Below are positions 25,133 through 32,345 of a DNA stretch of 64,000 nucleotides, one piece after another. A program made the translations under genes and the position numbers. The notes beneath the pieces were generated by a model. The model was not told where the DNA came from. It saw nothing but the letters and a program-made list of their open reading frames with translations, and made no database searches. How positions within the stretch are numbered: the first letter of the stretch is position 1; the number at the start of each line of letters is the position of its first letter. This stretch comes from Gemmatimonas sp. (GTDB lineage Bacteria > Gemmatimonadota > Gemmatimonadetes > Gemmatimonadales > Gemmatimonadaceae). Location of the stretch: positions 1 through 64,000 of the forward strand of contig JAABRO010000061.1 of NCBI GenBank assembly GCA_011390885.1, read 5' to 3'.

Positions 25133-26929
25133 ATGCGACGTTCCCCGATGGCCGTCACCTGCGCCGCCGCGCTGCTCGCCGGCACGCTCGGCATGCTCGG
25201 CGCCTGCGCCGCACCGACTCCCACGCCCGGCGCTGCGTCGCCCATGGCCGGCAAGCGCGCCGAGGGGCGCGCCGGCATGGTGTCCGCCTCGCAGCAGGAC
25301 GCCTCGCTCGCCGGCGTCACGATCCTGCGACAAGGCGGTAACGCCGTGGACGCAGCGGTCGCGGCGGCGTTCGCCCTGTCGGTGGTGGACCCATCGCAGA
25401 CCGGACTCGGCGGCGGCGGGGCAGCCACCGTGTGGATGGCAAAGGACGCCCGCGCCGACCACCTGTCGTTCTACGGCCGGGCAGGCGACGACGAGGCCTG
25501 GGCGCGCCCCGACACGGGGGGACGCGGCGAGGACCGCGCCGGCCGCGGGGCGGCGACGCCTGGCATGGTGAGCGGACTGCTCACGCTGCACGAGCGGCAC
25601 GGACGGTTGCCTCGCGCCCAGGTCATGGCACCCGCCATCGCACTGGCGCGCAACGGATTCATCGTGTCGCCGCTGCTGTCCCGCACCATCGCGTCGGCCG
25701 CGGAGCGCGTGAAGCTCGAACCGCACGCGGCGGCGCTGTTCATGCCAGACGGCAAGCCGCTCCGCCCCGGCGACCGGCTCGTGCAGCCGGAGCTCGGCTC
25801 GCTGCTCGAACTGATCGCGTACGGCGGGAGCGAGGCGTTCTACCGGAGCGCGTTCGCCGAACGGCTCGCGTACCATGTGCAGGAGCGCGGTGGGCTGATC
25901 ACCAAGGAAGACATGGCCTCGTACGAGAGCACCTGGATGCGGCCGCTCTGCACCACGTGGCGCGGCTACACGGTGCTCGGCGCGCCGCCGCCGATGGGTG
26001 GGGCGGTGGTGCTGGAGATGCTGCACCTGGCCGAGCTGTCGGGGCTCACGCGGCTTGGCGGCTACACCGACACACCGGCCACGGCGGCCAGCTTCGCCCA
26101 GCTCATTCGCATCGCGCAGATCGACGGCCAGCGCTGGCGCGGCGACCCGGCGGTGCGACCGGTGCCGGCCAACGGCATGGTGAACGCGGCGTACGCCAGT
26201 GCGCGCGCGTCGCTGCTGACCGCGCCGCTCACGGACTCGGTGCGGGCCGGCGACGCGTGGGGCGCTGTGACGGCGCCGATCGCGCCGGCGTGCGCGGCGA
26301 TCGATCCGTTCCAGGCACCGCCGCGCACCGATGACATGGAGCTGGAGCAGTCGCTGTCCCAGGTCGACGCCTCGGATGCCGAGTCGCAGGACAGCAGCTT
26401 CACCTCGCACCTGAGCGTGGTGGACGCCGAGGGGAACGCGGTGGCGATGACGACCACGGTGGGGGTGCTGTTCGGCTCCGGTGTGTGGAGCGACGGCGTG
26501 TGGCTCAACTCGGTGGGGCGCAACTTCGACGCGGCCACGCGCGGGCGCAACCGCTACAGCAACAGCACGATGTCGCCCACGATGCTGCTCGAGGGCAACA
26601 AGGTGCGTCTGGTGGTGGGGGCGGCCGGCTCGCAGTACATCCAGCCGGCCACGGCGCAGGTGACGGTGCGCATGCTGGCGTACGGGGAGGACCCCGGGTT
26701 CGCGCTGGCCGCGCCGCGCCTGCACCCGACCTGGTCGTCGCGGGAGGTCGAGGTGGAGCCGGGCTTCCCATCGGCGGTGTACGGCGCGCTGGTGGACCGC
26801 GGCTTCCGTCCGCTGTCGCGCGTGGGGGACATCCTGTTCGGCGGCGTGCACGCGGTGTACGTGGCGCCGGACGGGCGGCGGATCGGGGCGGCCGACCCGC
26901 GCCGCGACGGGTTCGCGGTGGCGCAGTAG
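25133..26929 (+). CDS. ggt: Gamma-glutamyltransferase lipoprotein (Ntn hydrolase)
   Basis: This protein of about 598 residues begins with a lipoprotein signal (AALLAGTLGMLGAC, lipobox LGAC). The GGT domain follows (MVSASQQDASLAGVTILRQGGNAVDAAVAAAF, TGLGGGG). Auto-cleavage should expose Thr424 in FTSHLSVVD, equivalent to the catalytic threonine of GGT; the usual second threonine is serine here. It transfers or hydrolyses gamma-glutamyl groups, such as from glutathione, in the periplasm. Earlier ATG codons at 25085 and later at 25148 are alternative starts; 25133 gives the cleanest signal. Confidence 0.92.
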   Translation: MRRSPMAVTCAAALLAGTLGMLGACAAPTPTPGAASPMAGKRAEGRAGMVSASQQDASLAGVTILRQGGNAVDAAVAAAFALSVVDPSQTGLGGGGAATVWMAKDARADHLSFYGRAGDDEAWARPDTGGRGEDRAGRGAATPGMVSGLLTLHERHGRLPRAQVMAPAIALARNGFIVSPLLSRTIASAAERVKLEPHAAALFMPDGKPLRPGDRLVQPELGSLLELIAYGGSEAFYRSAFAERLAYHVQERGGLITKEDMASYESTWMRPLCTTWRGYTVLGAPPPMGGAVVLEMLHLAELSGLTRLGGYTDTPATAASFAQLIRIAQIDGQRWRGDPAVRPVPANGMVNAAYASARASLLTAPLTDSVRAGDAWGAVTAPIAPACAAIDPFQAPPRTDDMELEQSLSQVDASDAESQDSSFTSHLSVVDAEGNAVAMTTTVGVLFGSGVWSDGVWLNSVGRNFDAATRGRNRYSNSTMSPTMLLEGNKVRLVVGAAGSQYIQPATAQVTVRMLAYGEDPGFALAAPRLHPTWSSREVEVEPGFPSAVYGALVDRGFRPLSRVGDILFGGVHAVYVAPDGRRIGAADPRRDGFAVAQ

Positions 26930-26956
26930 GGCGACGCCTGGCTGGCGCGCTCCCGG

Positions 26957-26980
26957 CCCGAGGGGGAACGCTCGGGTTGT
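26957..26980 (+). terminator. Possible weak terminator hairpin after ggt
   Basis: CCCGAG and CTCGGG (26957-26962 and 26971-26976) enclose an 8-base loop and are followed by TTGT. The short stem and weak U-tract make this tentative. Confidence 0.3.
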
Positions 26981-27139
26981 ACGGAGCGCGCGGCGCGGCG
27001 ATGTTGTCGGAGTCCGCTCGACCGACTTCCTTCGTTCCGCGATGCACCCTCGCTCTCTCGTTCCCCTCGCACTTCGGGCAGTGGACGCGCCGCCTCGCCA
27101 CTCGCTGCGCCCCGCGGCGTCCAGCGGACCGGGCACCTG

Positions 27140-27877
27140 ATGGCCACGCGTCGCAGCCGCGCCGAGCGCCCTGGCAACGTGCAGCCCGCCTCCGGGGACG
27201 GACGGGTGAGCGCGCCGGTGGAGGACTACCTCAAGGCGATCTACGACCTCGCGGGGCGGGAAGGCACCGCCTCCACGAACGACGTGGCCGCGCGACTCGG
27301 CGTGGCGCCGGCGTCGGTCACGGGCATGATCCGCCGGCTCTCGGAGCAGGGGCTGCTGGAGTACGAGCGGTACCGCGGCGTGCGCCTCAGCGAGTCGGGG
27401 CGCCTCGTGGCGCTGCGAACGATCCGCCGCCATCGCATCATCGAGTCGTACCTCACGGAGCGGCTCGGCTACGCCTGGGATCGGGTGCACGACGAGGCGG
27501 AGCGCCTCGAGCATGCGGCGTCGGACGAACTCGTGGAGCGGATGGCCGCCGCACTCGGGAACCCCACTGCCGATCCGCACGGCGCCCCGATTCCCACGGT
27601 GGACGGGCGCGTGGACGAGCGGCGGCACCAGACGCTGGCCGAGCTCGAGGTCGGGGAGCGGGCGCGCATGGTGCGCGTGAGCGACAAGAATCCGGGGCTC
27701 CTGCGGTACCTCGCCGAGATCGACCTCACGCCCGGTGCCGAGGTGCAGGTGCTCGCGCGGGCGCCGTTCGACGGCCCGCTCACCCTGGCCGTGGGCGGGG
27801 CCGAGCCCGTCGTCGGGCAGGGGCTGGCGGAGCAGGTGCTCGTCGAGGCGCTGGACGAGCGCTCGGCCGACCCGTAA
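27140..27877 (+). CDS. DtxR/MntR family metal-dependent regulator
   Basis: This 245-residue regulator has an N-terminal winged helix (VEDYLKAIYDLAGREG, TNDVAARLGVAPASVTGMIRRL) and a metal-binding dimerisation domain (RRHRIIESYL ... WDRVHDEAERLEHAASDELVERM). A C-terminal SH3-like FeoA domain follows. It should repress iron- or manganese-responsive genes when metal is bound. The following FtsX/ABC operon starts 51 bases downstream on the same strand and could be co-transcribed. There is no direct sign that this operon handles metal. Confidence 0.9.
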   Translation: MATRRSRAERPGNVQPASGDGRVSAPVEDYLKAIYDLAGREGTASTNDVAARLGVAPASVTGMIRRLSEQGLLEYERYRGVRLSESGRLVALRTIRRHRIIESYLTERLGYAWDRVHDEAERLEHAASDELVERMAAALGNPTADPHGAPIPTVDGRVDERRHQTLAELEVGERARMVRVSDKNPGLLRYLAEIDLTPGAEVQVLARAPFDGPLTLAVGGAEPVVGQGLAEQVLVEALDERSADP

Positions 27878-27928
27878 GTGGACGGCGGCGCGGAACGAAG
27901 CGGCGTTGCGCGTCGTTGCCGAGATGTC

Positions 27929-28846
27929 ATGCGTCTACGATTCCTGCGCGCGCCGCACGTCGCGCTGCTTTGTTGCTCGCTCCTCGCGGGTCCGTCGCTG
28001 CTGGGCGCCCAGACGCCGCGCGACACGGTGATCGGTACCCCCACGGTGCCGCTCGCGCCCGGTCGCGTTGCGCCGAGCGTGCGCGGCATCGCCATCGACG
28101 AACGCATTGCGCAGGACGCCGGTGTGCGCGTGGGCGACACACTGCGCATTGCGGCCGAGGCGGGGACGACGGGTGAACCGGTGGTCGTGGACGCGCTCGT
28201 GCGCCGGTCGGCCGATCCCTCGGAGGTGGCGCGCAGCGAGTATCGCGTGCGCCTGCACCTCGACCACCTGCAGCGTCTCACCAATGCGATCGATCGGGTG
28301 GACCGGTTCGCCGTCGCTGTGCGCCCTGAAGCGGGGCCGTCGGCGGTCGATTCGCTGCTCGCGGGCGTGAACCACGTGGCGTTCGGCTTTCGCGCGCACG
28401 CGTCGCGCGACGTGGCGGTGGAGAGTTCGCGCACCTTCCAGGTGGTCGATCGCTTCCATCGCGCAATCGGCGGCATCACGATCGTGGCGAGCGCGGTGTT
28501 CCTGCTCTGCATATTGCTGCTCAAGGTGGAGGAGCGCCGTCGCGCGGTGGCGGCGCTGCGCCTCGCGGGTCTCTCGCGGCGCACCGTGGCGCTCTCGGTG
28601 ATCGCCGAGGCCGCCGTCGTGGCCGTGCTGGGAAGCGGCGTGGGCGCGGCCATCGGGTGGGTGGCCACGCTGGCGGTGAATGCGCACTACCAGCGCGTCT
28701 TCCGCACGCCGCTCACCTTCGCGCTGCTCACGCCGCGCATCGCGCTCTTCGCCGTCTCGCTGTCGCTCGTGCTCGGCATCGTGGCCGGTGCGCTCGCCGC
28801 GTGGCGGCTGGTGCGCACGCCGCCGCTCACGCTGCTGGGACGCTGA
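27929..28846 (+). CDS. FtsX-type ABC permease, shortened periplasmic domain
   Basis: This 305-residue protein starts with a signal-like hydrophobic segment (HVALLCCSLLAGPSLLGAQ). A periplasmic region of about 150 residues (VRGIAIDERIAQDAGVRVGDTLRI is typical of MacB/FtsX families) precedes three C-terminal helices with the FtsX cytoplasmic loop KVEERRRAVAALRLAGLSRR. It thus has the architecture of an FtsX permease lacking the usual membrane anchor start. It opens a four-gene operon with a second permease, an ATPase and an AttH-like protein. Its stop overlaps an 11-codon mini-ORF (TGATG). Confidence 0.82.
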   Translation: MRLRFLRAPHVALLCCSLLAGPSLLGAQTPRDTVIGTPTVPLAPGRVAPSVRGIAIDERIAQDAGVRVGDTLRIAAEAGTTGEPVVVDALVRRSADPSEVARSEYRVRLHLDHLQRLTNAIDRVDRFAVAVRPEAGPSAVDSLLAGVNHVAFGFRAHASRDVAVESSRTFQVVDRFHRAIGGITIVASAVFLLCILLLKVEERRRAVAALRLAGLSRRTVALSVIAEAAVVAVLGSGVGAAIGWVATLAVNAHYQRVFRTPLTFALLTPRIALFAVSLSLVLGIVAGALAAWRLVRTPPLTLLGR

Positions 28847-28880
28847 TGCGCGCGCGCCGTCTCATCGCGCAGGCCGCCTG

Positions 28881-30101
28881 ATGCGCACCACCCTCGCCTG
28901 GGCCGCGCTGCGCCGACACCCGATGCGCACGCTGCTGGCCATCTTCGGGCTCGCCATCGCCGCCGCGCTGCTCATCGACATGGTGATGCTCGCCACTGGC
29001 ATGCGTGCCTCCTTCCGCTCGCTGCTCACGTCCCAGGGGTACCAGCTGCGCGTCACGCCCAAGGGCACGCTGCCCTTCGACACGGAAGCCTCCGTGGGCG
29101 GGGCGAGCGCGCTCGTGGCGTCGCTGCGCACGCACCCGGACATCGACCGGGTGAGCCCGTCGCTCGGCACCACCGTGCAGGTGTCGATCGGTGACCGCGC
29201 CACGAGTGCCTTCGCGCTCGGCACCACGGCGGCGGTGCAGGGCGAGTACCTGCTGCAGGGCGGACGGGAGGCCGCCGTCGACACCGTGCTGCGCGAAGTG
29301 GTGGTGAACGCCGCGTTCCTCGAACGGCTCGGCGCGACGCTCGGTGACACGCTCGACGTGGGGACCGAGCGCAGCGCCCAGCTGCGTCAGGCGGGGCGAC
29401 GCGCCCAGGTCGTGCTCGTTGGTGTGGTGCGATTCCTGTACGTGCCGCCGGGGCTGCCGGCGATGGCGGCGCCGCTGCCGGCGTTGCAGCAGTTCCTCGG
29501 GGCCGCGGGGCGCGATCGCATCTCGCTGGCCATGGCCAGCGTGCGCGTCGACGGACGCGACGCGGAGGCCCAGCTCGCGCGCATCGAAGCGGTGCGGCAG
29601 TGGATCGAGACGGAGCACCCGCGCGTGACGGCCATCTCCACGGAGACGGCGATCGTGCAGGTGGAGGAACGCCTCGCGTACTTCCGCCAGCTCGCGTTCA
29701 TCCTTGGCGCACTCAGCCTGGTGATCGGCGTGCTGCTCGTGACCACGCTGGTGTCGCTGTCGGTGAACGAACGCCTTGGCGAACTCGCCGTGCTGCGCGC
29801 GATCGGCGTGCCGCAGGCGGGGGTGCTGCAACAGATCATGCTCGAGGGACTCATGCTCGGACTCGCCGGCATCACGCTCGGCCTCGGCCTCGGCCTCGTG
29901 ACCGCGCGCTGGCTCAACACCATCCTGCGCGACTTCCCCGGACTGCCCGCCGACCTCGACTTCTTCGTCTGGAGCCCCGAGGCGGCGTGGAAGGCACTCG
30001 GCATGCTGCTCATCGCGTCCACCGTGGCCGGTGCGATTCCCGCGTGGCGGGCGGCGCGCGTGCGCGTGGCGCAGGCGCTGCGCGAGGAGGCGGTGGCATG
30101 A
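28881..30101 (+). CDS. FtsX/MacB-type ABC transporter permease
   Basis: This 406-residue permease has the first helix at residues about 15-37 (RTLLAIFGLAIAAALLIDMV) and a MacB-like periplasmic domain. The last three helices carry the FtsX signature VNERLGELAVLRAIGVPQAGVLQQIM. Such permeases do not translocate across the inner membrane; with LolD/MacB-type ATPases they extract or push substrates such as lipoproteins, lipids or small molecules on the periplasmic side. It overlaps the ATPase by ATGA. The start is the ATG in TGATG just after a mini-ORF. Confidence 0.88.
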   Translation: MRTTLAWAALRRHPMRTLLAIFGLAIAAALLIDMVMLATGMRASFRSLLTSQGYQLRVTPKGTLPFDTEASVGGASALVASLRTHPDIDRVSPSLGTTVQVSIGDRATSAFALGTTAAVQGEYLLQGGREAAVDTVLREVVVNAAFLERLGATLGDTLDVGTERSAQLRQAGRRAQVVLVGVVRFLYVPPGLPAMAAPLPALQQFLGAAGRDRISLAMASVRVDGRDAEAQLARIEAVRQWIETEHPRVTAISTETAIVQVEERLAYFRQLAFILGALSLVIGVLLVTTLVSLSVNERLGELAVLRAIGVPQAGVLQQIMLEGLMLGLAGITLGLGLGLVTARWLNTILRDFPGLPADLDFFVWSPEAAWKALGMLLIASTVAGAIPAWRAARVRVAQALREEAVA

Positions 30102-30817
30102 CGGCGCCCACAGGCAACCGCGACGGCACGCCGCTGCTCGAGGCGCACGATGTGCAGCGTCGCTACGAAGCCGGCGAGAGCACAGTGCACGCGCTGCGTG
30201 GCGTGTCGGTCGCGATCCGGCGCGGCGAGTTCGTGGCGATCGTGGGCGCGAGCGGTTCGGGCAAGTCCACGCTGCTGCACCTGCTCGGCGCCGTGGACGC
30301 ACCCGATGCCGGCCGCGTGATCTTCGAGGGGCGCGACATCTCGCGCCTGAGCGACGCCGAGGCCACGCGCCTGCGCCTGCTGCGCGTGGGGCTGGTGTTC
30401 CAGCGCTTCTACCTCATGCCCACGCTGAGCGCGCTCGAGAACGTGATGCTCCCCATGGCCGAAGCCGGGCTCGCGCCGGCCGCGCGTCGTGCGCGCGCGG
30501 AGGAGCTCCTGCGCTACGTGGGACTGGGAGAGCGCACGGGGCACCGACCCACGCAACTCTCGGGCGGCGAGCAGCAGCGCGTGGCCGTCGCGCGCGCACT
30601 GGCGAACGAACCGGCCTTGTTGCTTGCCGACGAACCCACGGGCGAGCTGGACGCGGCCACGGGGGCCGCGCTCATCGCGCTGCTGCAGCGCCTGAACGCG
30701 GACGGTCTCACCTGCGTGCTGGTCACGCACGATGCGGCGTTGGCGCAGTCGGCGCAGCGCGTGATCACCATGAAGGACGGGCGCATCGTGCAGGACACCG
30801 GGGCATCGCCGTCGTGA
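30098..30817 (+). CDS. LolD/MacB-type ABC ATPase
   Basis: This 239-residue ATPase has Walker A GASGSGKST, Q-loop LVFQRFYLMP, signature LSGGEQQRV, Walker B LLLADEPTGELD and switch LVTHD. The sequence is canonical for the LolD/MacB/FtsE group that energises FtsX-fold permeases. It is embedded in the operon by ATGA (upstream) and GTGA (downstream) overlaps, fixing both ends. The two flanking FtsX-like proteins are its likely partners. Confidence 0.95.
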   Translation: MTAPTGNRDGTPLLEAHDVQRRYEAGESTVHALRGVSVAIRRGEFVAIVGASGSGKSTLLHLLGAVDAPDAGRVIFEGRDISRLSDAEATRLRLLRVGLVFQRFYLMPTLSALENVMLPMAEAGLAPAARRARAEELLRYVGLGERTGHRPTQLSGGEQQRVAVARALANEPALLLADEPTGELDAATGAALIALLQRLNADGLTCVLVTHDAALAQSAQRVITMKDGRIVQDTGASPS

Positions 30818-32319
30818 TCTGGCAGCTGGCATGGCGCAACATCAGCGACCGGCCGTGGCGTGCGCTGCTGCTCCTGCTCGGGTACGGGCTGGGCGTCGCC
30901 GTGATGATCACGCTGCTCGCGGTGGGCGAGGCCATGCTCACGCAGGCGCGCGAGGAGAAGCTGGTGGGCGGTGGTGACATCACCGTGCTCCCCGACGGCA
31001 TCGACCTCGAGGTGCTGAAGACGGGCGGCCTGGGCGGCATGTTCTTCTCGGTGCCGAACGCGCGTTTCGTGTACCGGCAGGTGCTCGCCTCGCCGCGCCA
31101 TGCGGCGCTGGTGCACGCGGTTGCGCCGCAGCTCGACAACAAGCTGCTGTACCTCACCACGCGCGATGGCCGCGAGCTGCCGGTGCGCGCCATGGGCGAG
31201 CTGCCGAACGCCACGCGCGCCGTGGGCGCGGGGCCGACGCTGGCCGCGGGGGCGTGGGTAAACGATGCGGCCGACGACCGCTGGGCCGAGCCCACGCTCG
31301 CCGAGCGGCGCCACGACACCGACCGCTTCCACTTGCCGCCGCCCGACGTGACGGCGCGCGCCTCCTGGGGCGAGTGGCACTACTTCAACGTGCTCTCCGA
31401 CGACGCGTCGCGTTGGGCGTTCATCTCGTTCATCGTGGGTGGCGACATCCCCGAGGGCGAGTGGGGGGGGCAGCTGCTCGTGACCATGCACGAGCGCGGA
31501 CGGCCGGCGCGTCGCTTCAGTGCGTCGGTGCCGGGCACCGACGTGCGCTTCTCCACCACCGACGCCGACCTGCGCATCGGCGAGGCGAGCGTGACGGTGC
31601 GCGACGATGGTGCCTATGTGCTGCGCGGGCGGGCGGTGGAGGAGGGGCGCGGCACGCCGCTGTCGCTCGACCTCGTCGTGCGCCCCGCGGCGAACGCGGA
31701 GTTCCCGGGCGCCACGCTCCTGAGTGGCGACTTCGCCTCCGGCTACACGGTGCCGGGGCTGCGCGCCACCGCCACGGGCATGATCTGCACCGGAGCGGGC
31801 AGCGCCCCGTCCTGCGACCGCTACGCCGACGCGCGCGCGTACCACGACCACAACTGGGGCGTGTGGCGCGGCGTGACGTGGGAGTGGGGGGCGGCGCGCG
31901 CGGGGAACATCGGCCTGCTGTACGGTCGCGTGCAGCCGCCGGATTCGCTCGAGACCGAGGCCCCGCTCTTCGTGTACGTGACCGATTCGCTCGGTTTCGT
32001 GGCGCTCTTCCGTCCGCGTGCGATCGCGTACGAGGATGCACGCACCGTGATGGTGAATGGGCGTGCCGTGCGCGTGCCCGCGTCGGGCGTGATGGAGGAC
32101 GTGCGCGGCGCCGATACGCTCCGCCTCGAACTCTTCGTGGACGATGCGGCCGCCACGGACACGCGCGCCGGCCTGGTGGACCGCGGCGAGTCGGCACTGG
32201 CCCGGCAGCTGGCACGGCCGTACTTCGTGCAGCTGCAGGGACGCATCCGCCTCACGATGCGGGTGCGCGGGGTCCGTACGGAGGCGAACGGCACGGGCTT
32301 CTTCGAAACGTATCGCTGA
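30814..32319 (+). CDS. Permease-like N-terminus joined to AttH/CrtC-like lipocalin domain
   Basis: This 501-residue protein has residues 1-110 that look like the start of an FtsX permease: WQLAWRNISDRPWRALLLLL, one membrane helix, then VGGGDITVLPDGID. The other three permease helices are absent. Residues about 170-500 resemble the calycin-type AttH/CrtC family, with YHDHNWGVWRG ... EWGAA as the family hallmark. AttH-like proteins are known beside LolD/FtsX ABC genes and are suspected to bind lipids or isoprenoids. Here the two parts are one chain, anchoring the domain outside the inner membrane. The GTG start overlaps the ATPase stop (GTGA). Confidence 0.75.
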   Translation: MIWQLAWRNISDRPWRALLLLLGYGLGVAVMITLLAVGEAMLTQAREEKLVGGGDITVLPDGIDLEVLKTGGLGGMFFSVPNARFVYRQVLASPRHAALVHAVAPQLDNKLLYLTTRDGRELPVRAMGELPNATRAVGAGPTLAAGAWVNDAADDRWAEPTLAERRHDTDRFHLPPPDVTARASWGEWHYFNVLSDDASRWAFISFIVGGDIPEGEWGGQLLVTMHERGRPARRFSASVPGTDVRFSTTDADLRIGEASVTVRDDGAYVLRGRAVEEGRGTPLSLDLVVRPAANAEFPGATLLSGDFASGYTVPGLRATATGMICTGAGSAPSCDRYADARAYHDHNWGVWRGVTWEWGAARAGNIGLLYGRVQPPDSLETEAPLFVYVTDSLGFVALFRPRAIAYEDARTVMVNGRAVRVPASGVMEDVRGADTLRLELFVDDAAATDTRAGLVDRGESALARQLARPYFVQLQGRIRLTMRVRGVRTEANGTGFFETYR

Positions 32320-32345
32320 CCTCGGGTCGGCATATCTTTCGACGC

